Of a DNA stretch of 64,000 nucleotides, positions 1 to 9,444 are shown one piece after another (the first letter of the stretch is position 1; each line of letters opens with the position of its first letter). Location: assembly GCF_000321225.1 (NCBI RefSeq), contig NW_004451414.1, positions 140,909-204,908 of the forward strand, written 5' to 3'. The position numbers and the translations under genes were made by a program. The notes beneath the pieces are model-generated. The model made no database searches. It was given only the letters and a program-made list of their open reading frames with translations, and was not told the origin of the DNA. Source of the DNA: Odobenus rosmarus divergens (Eukaryota; Chordata; Mammalia; Carnivora; Odobenidae).

Positions 1-830
1 ACACATGAAAAAGTGCTCAACATCGCTCGGCATCAGGGAAATCCAAATCAAAACCTCAATGAGATACCACCTCACACCAGTCAGCATGGCTAAAACTAAC
101 AAGTCAGGAAACGACAGATGTTAGCGAGGATGTGGAGAAAGGGGAATCCTCCTACACTGTTGGTGGGAAGGCAAGCTGGTGCAGCCTCTCTGGAAAACAG
201 TATGGAGGTTCCTCAAAAAGTTGAAAATAGAGCTACGGTATGATCCAGCAATTGCACTACTGGGTATTTACCCCAAAGATACAAACGTAGTGATCCGAAG
301 GGACACCTGCACCGCAATGTTTATAACAACAAGGTCCACAATAGCCAAACTATGGAAAGAGCCTGATGTCCATCAACAGATGAAAGGATAAAGAAGATAT
401 GGTATATATATATATATATACAATGGAATATTACGCAGCCATCAAAAAAATCCGAAATCTTGCCATTTGCAACAACATGGATGGAACTAGAGGGTATTAT
501 GTTAAGCGAAGTAAGTCAATCAGAGAAAGATAATTATCATATGATCTCACTGATATGTGGAATTTGACAAACAGGGCAGAGGATAATAGGGGAAGGAAGG
601 GAAAAATGAAACAAGATGAAACCAGAGAGGGAGACAAACCATTAGAGACTATTAATCTTAGGAAACAAACTGAGGGTTGCTGGAGTAGAGGGTGGTGGGA
701 GGGATGGGGTGGCTGGGTGTTGGACACTGGGGAGGGTATGTGCTATGGTGAGTGCTGTGAATTGTGTGAGACTGATGAATCACAGACCTGTACCTCTAAA
801 ACAAATAATACATTATATGTTAACTAAAAA
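1..830 (+). mobile_element. L1 3' end (ORF2 C-terminus plus 3' UTR), young carnivore type
   Basis: The sequence enters inside L1 ORF2 and runs to an A-rich end near 830. The frame at 179-391 carries the typical end of the ORF2 protein (around [10 protein letters not shown] and STIAKLWKEP). The hallmark stretch ACAATGGAATATTACGCAGC follows near 420. The 3' UTR ('type A') includes GAAACAAACTGAGGGTTGCTGG and ends near ACATTATATGTTAAC. It keeps about 95 bases (roughly 561-655) that are missing from the two composite copies at 33,982 and 52,195. The left end is cut by the window edge. It is non-functional here, as only the last part of ORF2 is present. Confidence 0.93.
403..420. repeat. (TA)9 microsatellite inside L1
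   Basis: Eighteen bases of alternating TA lie just before the conserved L1 ORF2-end text. This spot often expands in L1 copies. Confidence 0.9.
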
Positions 831-1069
831 AATAGTGACTGATGCTAGTGAGCAATAATTATGATTTAATTACAACTATTTTAGGATTTTAACTTTTTTT
901 TTAATAAGGGAGCATATTAGGTGCTTTGGGAAAAATAAGTATGAAGCATGGTTGTTATACTCAAGTTTGGGAGGCCATAAATAAGAACGAAATAATGCTA
1001 GAGATTTTTAAACCTAATAACAGCAATGTGAGCTATAACACGGTGCAGTATGTATTTTAGTCAACAGTG

Positions 1070-1270
1070 GAGTTAGGCGAGTTGGAGATTTGTAGGTCAC
1101 AAGACCTGAGTTTGAGACCCAGATCTGCCACTTCCTTGCTTAGTCAAGGTCTCTCAATTCCTCTGGGTCTCAGTTTATCAATAAATTAGATACTATAACA
1201 CTAACAGTGTCCTTGTGGGATTTAAAGAGATTAAGTATTTGTAAAATACTGCTTCCTTGGAGATAGAGCC
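1070..1270 (+). repeat. MIR SINE fragment
   Basis: The order matches the MIR consensus as I know it: a 'pass the tRNA-like head' part (GACCTGAGTTTGAGACCCAG), then CTGCCACTTCCTTGC, then GGTCTCAGTTTATC, then a 'GATTTAAAGAGATTAAG' tail part. It is heavily diverged, as expected for an element older than placental radiation. Confidence 0.7.
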
Positions 1271-1861
1271 ATAATACCCTTCAAAACAACCATTTGCCTT
1301 AAAATACCCTATGTGATCAGTTTCTTGATCTATCTCCATGTTCGTTCAATGCTGTTCACTTCTTCCTGTCTTGAAGAGAATACCTGTGTTAAAACCGGCA
1401 GGGAAAAGGCATCTGAGTCATAGAAGCAGCCACATCTAGTCAGATATCATCCCTGGTCCCTGGGAGATACTAAGTCATTTCTCTGAGTGATAAAGAGTAT
1501 CAAACTGAAGATTTCAGTTGAGTGATATGGATAAGGCAAACACTATGAACACTATGGAAACTTTTTTTTTTAATATTCCCTTTAACCCATGATCTCTCAT
1601 TACCACATTTTCAGAAGTCAGAGAGAAGGCAAAGCAGGACAGTCCCTATTTTATTTCTGTTTCAACCTAGAAGAAAAAATTTCAGATGAACATTGAAATT
1701 ATTTTAAGTGTTTAAATTGTGTCCTCTTTTGTACTTCCCCACTTAATTGAACTTTGGCTTTAAAATGATTCTTGAAATCTTAAATTTATAAAATAAAAGA
1801 AGGTCTGGTTCCCTTAAAAATGACAAATCTCTCAAATAGTGGATGTAACAATAGAGCTATT
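1271..1861. other. Unassigned stretch, no recognised feature
   Basis: AT-rich sequence with short T runs (for example near 1562). I recognise no repeat family, gene or RNA here. Confidence 0.5.
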
Positions 1862-2150
1862 CCCCTCCCAGCCTTATAGAGATATAATTGACAAATAAAA
1901 ATATTTAGTATCTAAACATGAGTTGATATATACACATTATGAAATGATTACCACAATCAAGCTTATTAACACCCCCATCAGCTCACATAGTTACCATTTG
2001 GGTGTGTGTGGTAAGAACAGTTAAAGATCTACTACCTTAGCAAATTTCAGGGACACAATGCAATACTGTTAACTACAACCACCATGCTGGATAGTAGACT
2101 ACCAGAATTTATTCATCTTATAATTAAAAGTTTGTACCCTTAACTTTGAG
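1862..2150 (-). mobile_element. Old L1 (L1M-type) 3' UTR fragment
   Basis: The text from TTATAGAGATATAATTGAC through the ACCACCATGCTGGATAG and AAAGTTTGTACCCTTAAC parts matches the reverse complement of mammalian-wide L1M 3' UTRs. In other mammalian loci this precedes reverse-strand ORF2 sequence, which sets the strand. ORF2 itself is absent, so this is a tail fragment. Confidence 0.65.
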
Positions 2151-2214
2151 AGATCATGAAGAATAGGGGCACTGCCAGATAAATAGAGATTGCAAATAAT
2201 ATATTAATTTAATT

Positions 2215-2280
2215 TTATTTTTTTAAAGATTTACTTATTTGAGAGGGAGAGAGAGGGAGAGAGAGAGAGAGAGAGAGAAA

Positions 2281-2329
<49 letters not shown>

Positions 2330-2543
2330 GAGAAAGAGAGAAAGAGAGAAAGAGAGAAAGAGAGAAAGAGAGAAAAGGAAAGAGAGTGAGTGAGCAGGGG
2401 GAGGGGCAGAGGGAGAGGGGGAGAGAGAATATCTAGCAGACTCCCTGCTCAGCATGGAGTCCAAGGCAGGGCTTGATCTAAAGACCCTGAGACAATGACC
2501 TGGGCCAAAATCAAGAGTCAGATGACTGAGCTGCCTAGGCACC
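2215..2543 (-). mobile_element. CAN-SINE with an expanded purine tract
   Basis: Reverse-strand carnivore SINE: a TTTTAAAGATTTACTTATTT tail, a polypyrimidine body (read here as GA-rich), then GCAGACTCCCTGCTCAGCAT and a degraded head ending GACTGAGCTGCCTAGGCACC. It is much longer than the usual ~200 bp because the GA block has grown into a large microsatellite. The head has lost many consensus positions, so it is an older copy. I see no clear target-site duplication. Confidence 0.85.
2241..2386 (+). repeat. 146-nt homopurine microsatellite: (GA)n, (GAAA)n, (GAGAAA)n
   Basis: Every base from 2241 to 2386 is A or G. The unit changes along the tract: GA dinucleotides first, GAAA tetramers from about 2281, then GAGAAA hexamers from about 2327. 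It arose inside the SINE's own GA-rich segment. Long mirror-symmetric purine tracts can form triplex (H-DNA) structures, which is established for such sequences in general. Frames through this tract encode only Arg/Glu/Lys or Ser/Leu/Phe runs. Confidence 0.95.
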
Positions 2544-2784
2544 TGATACATTAAAGAGGAAAAAAAAGGGGGGGCAAAATTCTGCAAATTACAGATTTTC
2601 TGAGCTTGTAATTAAACCATAGGAGAATCCTAAACTGCTTCTGTATTTGGTGATTCGTGAGCCTTAAGAACATAATCTTATGATCAGTGGCTTACTACAA
2701 GTCAGTCACATTGTGAATGTAAAAGAGATTATAGGCTTAATTTATGTAAGTCCATTAGCATGAGCAAGAATACTTTGTGTTTAA

Positions 2785-2975
2785 CACTTGCTGATTTTCA
2801 AGGCACTTTCATGGTATTTCTTAAAACCTCATAACAGCCCCCTCAGCTAAAAATGGGTTTTTGTTCCAATTTTCATTCAGGAGGAAACAGATAAAGGTAA
2901 TTAGGGTTACAAGGGAGCAAAGCTAGTGAATCGAAGAGCCAGAATGTCAGCATGAACTTGTGACTGCTGATCAAG
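2785..2975 (-). repeat. MIR fragment
   Basis: Reverse MIR text: AAAACCTCATAACAGCCCC, then GGAGGAAACAGATAAAGG, then AGCAAAGCTAGTGAATCG. This is the usual reversed order (CTCACAACA, then GAGGAAACTGAG, then AGCTAGTAAGTGGC). Diverged. Confidence 0.65.
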
Positions 2976-3344
2976 GGTCTTGGTCACTGCAATCACAATT
3001 CCTCTCAGGGGGCCAAATTCACAGATGTGAAGACATTAGGAGGAACATCTACTGTGTGATTTTTTGAACTGTTTAACAGTGGGATGATTCATTTCACAAA
3101 TACAATCCCCTTCAGTTCAAGAGTCAAACTAACAGCTAAGTGGCGGAGAAGTAGGACAGATCTTTCTTATATTGGTAACCATTCAAATCCCTGCATCTCC
3201 AAAATCCTAAATTGGAAGTTTCTGTAATGCTTCAATCAATCAAAAAGACCAGATTTCTCCCTGGACATTTGCTGCATACTATAAATTGCTTCATTTATGA
3301 ACAATTGTAAATGAATTGATATTGGAATGACTTCAACCTAAGTA
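2976..3344. other. Unassigned stretch, no recognised feature
   Basis: No repeat, gene or RNA recognised between the MIR fragment and the next SINE. Confidence 0.5.
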
Positions 3345-3360
3345 ATCACTGACAATTTCT

Positions 3361-3558
3361 TTTTTTTTTTTTTTTTTTTATTTATTTATTGGAGAGAGAG
3401 AGAATGAGAGATAGAGAGCACGAGAGGGGGAAGGGTCAGAGGGAGAAGCAGACTCCCCGCTGAGCAGGGAGCCCGATGTGGGACTCGATCCCGGGACTCC
3501 AGGATCATGACCTGAGCCGAAGGCAGTTGCTTAACCAACTGAGCCACCCAGGCGCCCC
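3361..3558 (-). mobile_element. CAN-SINE with perfect 16-bp target-site duplication
   Basis: Complete reverse-strand SINE running from a T19 tail to the head end GAGCCACCCAGGCGCCCC. It is flanked by an exact 16-bp duplication ATCACTGACAATTTCT at 3345-3360 and 3559-3574. The body (CCGCTGAGCAGGGAGCCCGATG, CTCGATCCCGGGACTCCAGG) is close to the arctoid consensus as I remember it. The long pure tail, intact head and exact duplication make it one of the younger insertions here. Confidence 0.97.
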
Positions 3559-3790
3559 ATCACTGACAATTTCTATCTAAGTTTTAAATCTTTGTTTTCT
3601 GGGTTAATTGTGTCTTTTCTAGTTTTTATCATACCGGATGGTCATAATTTTGAAAATTGGCCATTATTTTTCCACTTATTTTCAGGCAACTAATCAGGAT
3701 GCAAAGATAGGCTATGATCCACCTAAAATATCCATATCTATTTGACCATCACCTCATAATTAAGCAAATCTTTGATTTAAAGTTGTTTTT

Positions 3791-3994
3791 AAGATTTATT
3801 TCATTTGGGCAGGGGGGAGAGAGGAGGCACATGTGCGGCAGGGAGGGGCAGAGAGAGAGGGAGAGAGACAATCTCAAGCAGACAATCCGCTGAGCATGGA
3901 GCTGGATGCAGGGCTCGATCTCACAACCCTGAAATCATGACCTGAGCCAAAATCAAGGTTGGACACCTAACCAACTGAGTCACCCAGGTGCTCC
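3791..3994 (-). mobile_element. CAN-SINE, older subtype
   Basis: Reverse-strand SINE with AAGATTTATTTCATTTG tail, GA-rich body, CTCGATCTCACAACCCTGA and head end CAACTGAGTCACCCAGGTG. The 'CTCACAACCCTGA-ATCATGACC' body marks an older subfamily than the copy at 3361. An imperfect duplication, AAAGTTGTTTTT (3779-3790) against AAAGCTATTTTTTT (3995-4008), fits age and decay. Confidence 0.92.
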
Positions 3995-4008
3995 AAAGCT
4001 ATTTTTTT

Positions 4009-5535
4009 CTTAACTGATATGACCTTCTTTCCTAAATGCAGAAAACCAGGAGACAAAAAGAATCACTTCTTTAGAATCCTGCTGAAAAATCTGGTCACAA
4101 TAAAGTTCCTTTGATGTTGTTTTTTTCACCCAGTCTTGTACAACTCCACTACTACCATGGCACTCCCCGACATACATACATGCATGAGCTTGCACCAGAC
4201 ACACGCACATGCATGCACACACGCAGAGTTCTACAGTCACATTTGGAGAAATCTTCAGATTTCTCCAGGAACACGTTTAAGGTTATACAAGATTTAGTCC
4301 TGGGCATTTCAATTAGGCAAAATCACAAACCAACAGCCAGTGAAAAACATTTGACCTTTTGCCTCTAGTCCTATGAATTTTCTTGACTTTTCCCATTCGT
4401 TTTTTTTTTCTCCTTACCCAATTACAATGTAAAACTGGCTCCGAATGTTCTTGGCTTGCCTCCCCATGTGATAAGAAGTCCACTTATCTATTTCTGAATT
4501 TCAGTGCTTCCCAGGACACTGTTGATTATTTCTAAGCTTTCCCTATCTAAGCCACTCCGTCACCAGCAAAATCAGCTTCCCCAAACCAACCCACCATGTC
4601 AGAGCCTATGCCTGGTTCATCCCTTTGGAGAAAGGGAAGGGGGCAACAGAGCAACCATGCAAGAAATGATAATTTGTCAAATCTTTTCTTTCCAAGGCAC
4701 AACCCACTCCCTTCATTAGATTAGATGAGGCAATTTCCTTGGAAGTCTTTTAAACTATGCCACATTCATGGGTTACTAGTTATCACTGTGGAAAATTCAG
4801 CTGGGACAAGGCTGGCCACAGGCATTGTATTTCAATCATTTTTCAGGGCCTAATTTTCCCTGACACAGCAAGGAAGGGAGAAAAGTTGCTAATGTTAGCT
4901 AATAGGTCTATTTAATAGGCAATGAAATGCAGTAATGTCAGTTTCCAGGAGAGTCAAAAGGTGTTCAGTAGAACTGCTGATTTATTACCATTCTGGGGCA
5001 ATATTAGTTGAAGTATTTGGCAAAAAAACAAAAGTGAAAGTGTTTTAAAAAGGAGGTTATGGTGTTAGCAGGGAAAGCTCCCAGTTTGAAAACATATCTA
5101 ATAAGCAAAGATTCAATGCTGAAACTAAGAATCTAACTCCTATTACGAAGCTACCTTACCTATAAATATGGCCAAAATAGGAAATGACTTAGGTTATCAA
5201 AAGAAGATATCTTTGACCATAAGACCAATTTTGGAAGGCCTGCCACAAGGCCATTAATTCAAGCACCTGAGACTAATTTATTTGGCTTTAGAAATTCTTG
5301 TCTGCTAAAATGAGAATAGACTCAGTTGTATATAGCATATTATGTCAGATTTGTCATTAATGTCTTAGACTGAATTAATTTATCAGCTCTTTCCTTAAAT
5401 ACAGGATTTTGTATGACTGAAGTCTGTCGTAATTCTACTGATAAGAGTAAAAATACAGGGAGATGCAGAATACTGCAAGCGAGGGCCATGGATGACAGAG
5501 CCTTGTAGAGGGTATGGAGCAAAAACAAAACTAAA
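4009..5535. other. Repeat-poor 1.5-kb stretch, function unknown
   Basis: No transposon family, exon or RNA gene recognised. A CA/CATG-rich patch at about 4165-4225 is low-complexity. Short open frames here (up to 88 codons) have no recognisable domain. It could be unique intergenic or intronic sequence. Confidence 0.5.
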
Positions 5536-5857
5536 GGGGTTTGAACTACAAAGTCCGCTTATAACACACAGATTTTTTTTTTCAATAAAAAAAGTACAGT
5601 ACAGTACTGTAAGTGTATTTTATCTTATGATTTTAATAACATTTTTCTGTAGCTTACTTTATTGTAAGAATAGAGTATATAATACATATACCACATATAT
5701 ATTAACTGTTTATGTTATTGGTAAGGCTCCCAGTCAACAGCAGGCTATTAAAAGTTAACCTTTTGGGGAGTCAAAACTTATATATGGATTTTTGACTGTG
5801 TGGAGGTGTTGGCAGCCCTAACCCCCACCCCGACCCATTGTTCAAGGGTCAACTATA
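5536..5857 (+). mobile_element. Tigger/MER2-type DNA transposon fragment
   Basis: Matches the TcMar-Tigger family text I know: GGTTTGAACTACAAAGTCCG near the left end, then CAGTACAGTACTGTAAGTG, GCTTACTTTATTGTAAGAAT, TGTTATTGGTAAGGCTCCC, and the right terminal inverted repeat TTGTTCAAGGGTCAACTATA. The left inverted repeat is decayed. Internal sequence is missing compared with full MER2, so it is a short non-autonomous or deleted copy with no transposase frame. Confidence 0.88.
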
Positions 5858-5995
5858 CTCAACTCTGTCCATGCAGCAGGAAAAAAGCCATAAATAATAT
5901 GTAACAATGTCTGTGCTACAACCGTATTTACAAAACAGACCAAGTTTGACCTATGGGCTTTAGTTTGCTGAATCCTGCTGGAAAGACCTACACAA
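5858..5995 (-). mobile_element. hAT-Charlie MER5A-like fragment
   Basis: CTCAACTCTGTCCATGCAGC, AAAGCCATAAATAATATG, GTATTTACAAAACAGACC and GGGCTTTAGTTTGCTGAATCC follow in the same order as MER5A/Charlie elements (ACTCAACTCTGCC, AGCCATAGACAATACG, TTTACAAAAACAGG, CATAGTTTGCCGACCC). It starts exactly where the Tigger ends after a TA, suggesting the Tigger landed inside it. I could not find its other half on the left. Confidence 0.65.
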
Positions 5996-6049
5996 GCCCT
6001 TATTTTTACATTTAGATTTCTCACCTCATGCAGATAGTGAAGCAGAGCA

Positions 6050-6190
6050 AACATTGGATTTAGGAGTGCTGGCCTCCACTTCTGTCCCTGACACTAATGG
6101 CTGTGTTGTCTTGACTAACTTCCTTAGCTTACTGGCCTCCCTAAATTGTCATAAGGAAAAGGTAAACATCAATCTCTTTCAAGGTCTGAA
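6050..6190 (+). repeat. MIR-like fragment
   Basis: GTGCTGGCCTCCACTTCTGTC, then GGCTGTGTTGTCTTGACTAAC, then a 'CCTCCCTAAATTGTCATAAG' part resemble the MIR order (gagtcc, gtgtgaccttgggc, tcatctgtaaaatg). Weak, diverged match. Confidence 0.4.
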
Positions 6191-6338
6191 ATCTTTAAAT
6201 CTATCCTTGCGTGCTTAGCTACTTCTCATGAACAGGTTTTCTCAAGTTGTGAAACCTCAAAAACAATTTCATCTTTGTAAATTATTAAAGGCTACACAAA
6301 GATCACTGGCAGGGACCACTGACCAATGAACACAATTT

Positions 6339-6746
6339 TGTCAGAACACAGTATGCTAAAAGGAAAAACTCCCCGGAAGAGCTTTAATGGCTTAGCAACT
6401 CTATTTTTGCCATTTCATAGTTTATATGATAAGGGCAATCTGTGTCCTGAGATGGCCAACCGAGCCAGTGAGAGAGTCCCAGTCCTTGCCCTGGGGCTCT
6501 TTGGGGTTCTTCCCACACGCGCCGATCCGGGTTATTTTCCCTGCCCCGCTTCACGCACGCGCCAAAAGTGCCAAGTATGTGGAAGTAGAAGTGTATAAAT
6601 TACCCCCTTTGTTTGTGCTCGGGGCTCAGACCTTTGGAGATCACTCTCCTCTGAGCCCACTGGCGTTAAATAAACCTCCTATCCTCCAAGATCTCCAAGT
6701 GCCGCTTGGTTCTTCCATCGGGCCATCCAGTCCAGGTTCCATAACA
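6339..6746 (+). mobile_element. Solo LTR, ERV1 (gammaretrovirus-like) type
   Basis: The layout is that of a class I retroviral LTR. A U3 part starts near TGTCAGAACACAG, followed by a CpG-rich promoter region (about 6510-6560), a TATA box TATAAAT at 6594-6600, and the R-region text GCTCGGGGCTCAGACCTTTGG. An AATAAA polyadenylation signal lies at 6669-6674, then a U5 ending near GGTTCCATAACA. No internal gag, pol or env follows, so it is a solo LTR left by recombination. The exact ends are inferred, and I could not find a matching 4-6 bp duplication. Retained CpGs suggest it is younger than the MLT1 LTRs nearby. Confidence 0.72.
6594..6600 (+). promoter_or_regulatory. TATA box of the ERV1-type LTR
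   Basis: TATAAAT, preceded by a CpG- and GC-rich stretch and followed about 70 bases later by an AATAAA signal. This is the normal spacing of U3 promoter and R-region polyadenylation signal in gammaretroviral LTRs. Activity is not shown. Confidence 0.6.
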
Positions 6747-7202
6747 TATCAAGTTCCCATGTCAAGTTTGTTAAAAAATAAAATTTGAAGATTTCATTAG
6801 CTTGAGTAAGTGATTCATAAATTGGGCAGCACCCCATCTAGAGGGAAGCTCTTTGATCAAGCTGCAGAAGATGAAAGGTTTTTAAAGAGAAAAGGAGAAG
6901 AAAAAGGAAATTCTTAGCAAAAACAAAGCATTATTTTTGGCAAGGTTGTCCTCCTAGTGTTGACCAGGACATTCCAGTTAGGCTGGATAAAGTTTACAAT
7001 TCTGCAGGGGTTGAAACTGTGATTAGGTTAGATTTTAAGTCTTGGTTTACTGATGTGGCCTTAAACAAGTGAATCCATTTTGGGCCTGTGGTTTTCTTTT
7101 TAACAGGCTGCATATCTCAACTGAAAAGTATTTAAACCCTTTAATATGCATTTCTTTTGAAACTCTAATTTTCTTAACATTTCATTGAAATATGTATTTT
7201 AT
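6747..7202. other. Possible older ERV-related sequence, unassigned
   Basis: Parts such as ATAAATTGGGCAGCACCCC and AATCCATTTTGGGCCTGTGG have an LTR-like look to me, but I cannot place them in a family. It lies directly downstream of the solo LTR, so it may be an older element that the LTR entered. Low certainty. Confidence 0.3.
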
Positions 7203-7217
7203 TAATGTGGTATGATT

Positions 7218-7391
7218 TTTTTTAAGATTTTATTTATTTATTCATGAGAGACAGAGAGAGAGAGAGAGAGGCAGAGAGAGAAGCAGGCTCCCAAGGAGCA
7301 AGGAGCCCAATGCTGGAGTTGATCCCAGGATTCTGGGATCATGACCTGAGCCAAAGGCAGACGCTTAACCATCTGAGCGACCCAGGCACCC
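7218..7391 (-). mobile_element. CAN-SINE with perfect 15-bp target-site duplication
   Basis: Reverse SINE: TTTAAGATTTTATTTATTTATTC tail side, a GA-rich body, GATCATGACCTGAGCC, and a head ending CTGAGCGACCCAGGCACC. The duplication TAATGTGGTATGATT at 7203-7217 and 7392-7406 is exact. The tail-proximal TTCATGAGAGACAGAGAG is closer to subtypes also known in dogs than the other copies here. Confidence 0.95.
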
Positions 7392-7406
7392 TAATGTGGT
7401 ATGATT

Positions 7407-7759
7407 ATTTTAAAGTTATTCTAGTAACATAAAATACTTGGGGAAAGGAGGTAAAATTTATTAATGAAAATGAACACAGAAATTGTTAGAAAATCAAATG
7501 AGTTATCATCAACCATAAATTGCATTAGACTTTAATGGTTTCTATTTAGAGCTAATAAAATACATTCATTTTAAATGTATTTGAATTTTTAGTGTATATT
7601 AAGATGTATGATAATTGAATCCTTTGGAAATTTTTCTTAATGACAAACAAGAAAAAAGTAAAATCATGACCCTCCTATCACTGAGAATATTCAAGAAGCA
7701 CCTGATGAGTGTTAAACACCTTATTAAGAAAATGTGTACATATTAAGCCAATAGTTAGC
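7407..7759. other. Unassigned AT-rich stretch
   Basis: No recognised repeat, gene or RNA before the L1 fragment that starts near 7760. Confidence 0.45.
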
Positions 7760-8607
7760 ATAAGGAAGGAAATAACATTAGAGCCAAAATAGAGAATAGC
7801 AAAAGATCAATGAAACTATAGTTGGTTTCTTGAAAAGATAAACAGAATTGACGAACTCTTGACTAGACTAAGAAAAGACTCAAAATCAGAAATGAAAGAA
7901 GACATTATAACCAATGTCACAGAAATAAAAAAAATCATAAGAGATTATGAACAACTGTACGCCAACAAATCGGATAACCTAGAAGAAACTGATAAATTCC
8001 TAGAAAGAATCAAAAGAACAGAATTAAAGAATACCTAGTAAGACTGAATCATGAAGAAACAGAAAATCTGAACAGCCCAATAACAAACACGAAGATTGAA
8101 TCAGTAATGAAAACTCTCCCAAAAACAAAAAATCCAGAGCCAGGTGGTTTTATTGCCAAATTCTACCAAACATTTAAAGAAGAATGAATGCCCATACTTC
8201 TCAAACTTGTTCAAGAATTGAAAAAGAGGGGACTCCTGGGTGGCTCAGTCGGTTAAATGTCTGCCTTCAGCTTAGATCATGATCCCAGGTCCTGGGATGG
8301 AGTCCCACGTTGGGCTCCTTGCTCAGGAGGGCGTCTGCTTCTCCTTCTCTCTCTGCCGCACCCCCTGCTTGTGTTCCCTCTCTGACAAATAAATAAAATC
8401 TTTAAAAAAAAAAGAATTGTAAAAGAGGAAACACTTCCAAATTTATTTTACAAAGTTGGCAATACCTTCACACCAAAGCCAGACAGACACTACAAGAAAA
8501 CTTCAGGCACATATCCCTGATGAACATAAATGCAAAAGTCTGCAACAAAATACTAGCAAACTCAATTTCAGAGCACATTAAAAGGATCATAAGAAACATA
8601 TACATAT
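7760..8607 (+). mobile_element. L1 ORF2 fragment (reverse transcriptase region), interrupted by a SINE
   Basis: Starts near GAGCCAAAATAGAGAATAGC and continues through typical L1 ORF2 text such as CTAGAAGAAACTGATAAATTC, AATCCAGAGCCAGGTGG and CCTTCACACCAAAGCCAGAC. It stops after AAAAGGATCAT, short of the usual following text CACCATGATCAAGTGGG. Stops and frameshifts break it. A SINE at 8230-8411 splits it, and another SINE lies at its right end, which may hide or mark the break. Confidence 0.92.
8230..8411 (+). mobile_element. CAN-SINE inside L1 ORF2
   Basis: Forward SINE with head GACTCCTGGGTGGCTCAGTC and an AAATAAATAAAATCTTT tail. A 17-bp duplication with one mismatch flanks it (8213-8229 AAGAATTGAAAAAGAGG, 8412-8428 AAGAATTGTAAAAGAGG). 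The L1 reading continues on both sides, so the SINE is younger than the L1. Confidence 0.95.
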
Positions 8608-8790
8608 GGGGCAGCTGGGTGGCTCAGTCAGGAGGGTTAAGTGTCAGGATCCCAGGGTCCTGGGATCGAGCCCCACAACTGGCTCCCTGCTCGGTGGGAA
8701 GCCTGCTTCTCCCTCTCCCACTCCCCCTGCTTGTGTTCCTACTCTTGCTATCTGTCAAGTAAATAAAATCTTTAAAGAAAAAAAAAAAAG
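8608..8790 (+). mobile_element. CAN-SINE at the broken end of the L1 fragment
   Basis: Forward SINE: GGGGCAGCTGGGTGGCTCAG head, CCTGGGATCGAGCCCCAC, CTCCCACTCCCCCTGCTTG, then an AAATAAAATCTTTAAAG tail. It carries a small change in the head region (CAGTCAGGAGGGTTAAGTG). No clear duplication is visible, and L1 does not resume after it, so a deletion may have removed the downstream flank. Confidence 0.9.
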
Positions 8791-9029
8791 AGAGACGCAT
8801 GCCTGGCATGAGAGTTTGGCATCACCAACCCTGAAGATACTTTCTAGTTTTATAAATTTATAAAGCCATGTAAAATGTAAATCCTATTTCTTGAATATAT
8901 TCACATAAGTATATTTAAAACGTTCTTTGTGGGCTAAGTATGGTAGAGAACACTCAACAGAGGTTGAGATATGAATGAGAAAAATAAAAAGATACAGACC
9001 TTTTAAGAAAGTAGAAGACACTGTTACAG

Positions 9030-9150
9030 ATTTTCACAGAGGAGGTAACTAGCCCGTCCAGACCCCTGACTCCCAGCTGGTTGCTGGCAGAGCTCAAACT
9101 AGAGCCTGTACTTCTTAGTTCTTATTCTAGGCTTCTTTCCACTTTACCAC
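9030..9150 (-). repeat. MIR fragment
   Basis: Reverse MIR text: TTTCACAGAGGAGGTAAC, GGTTGCTGGCAGAGCTC, and CTTCTAGGCTTCTTTCC-like end. Diverged. Confidence 0.55.
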
Positions 9151-9444
9151 TTTGAGACTCCATAAATAGAGAAAAGTAACACAAATAATATAGATAAGGC
9201 CCACAGGTTATGCTGTAAGCAAAAAATCAGGGCTTTCTTCAAGATGTGCAGACAGCTAGTCAAAGTACGCTGCCTGAAAGAGGTAAAAGAAGAGGAAAAG
9301 GGACCATGGGAGATGCAAATCATCCCAGGCAAAGGGAGTGCCAGGCCCTGATGCTTCAAAACAACAAAAAATTAACTGGGGAAGAGGACAGTTTTATATA
9401 TTCCCTTGACTTGGAAACAAAAGAAAAACGTAAGATGTCTAGTT

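Noticed and set aside
2281..2380. Regular short units resembling a repeat array (CRISPR-like)
   Set aside because: Units of 4-6 bases without spacers are a microsatellite. CRISPR arrays do not occur in mammals.
2231..2587. 118-codon reverse frame rich in Ser/Leu/Phe
   Set aside because: It is a translation of the purine microsatellite and SINE.
5600..5625. CAGTACAGTACTGTA palindrome
   Set aside because: It is part of the Tigger consensus and not a separate signal.
6326..6788. Overlapping frames of 90 and 120 codons
   Set aside because: They lie over the solo LTR, which is non-coding regulatory sequence.
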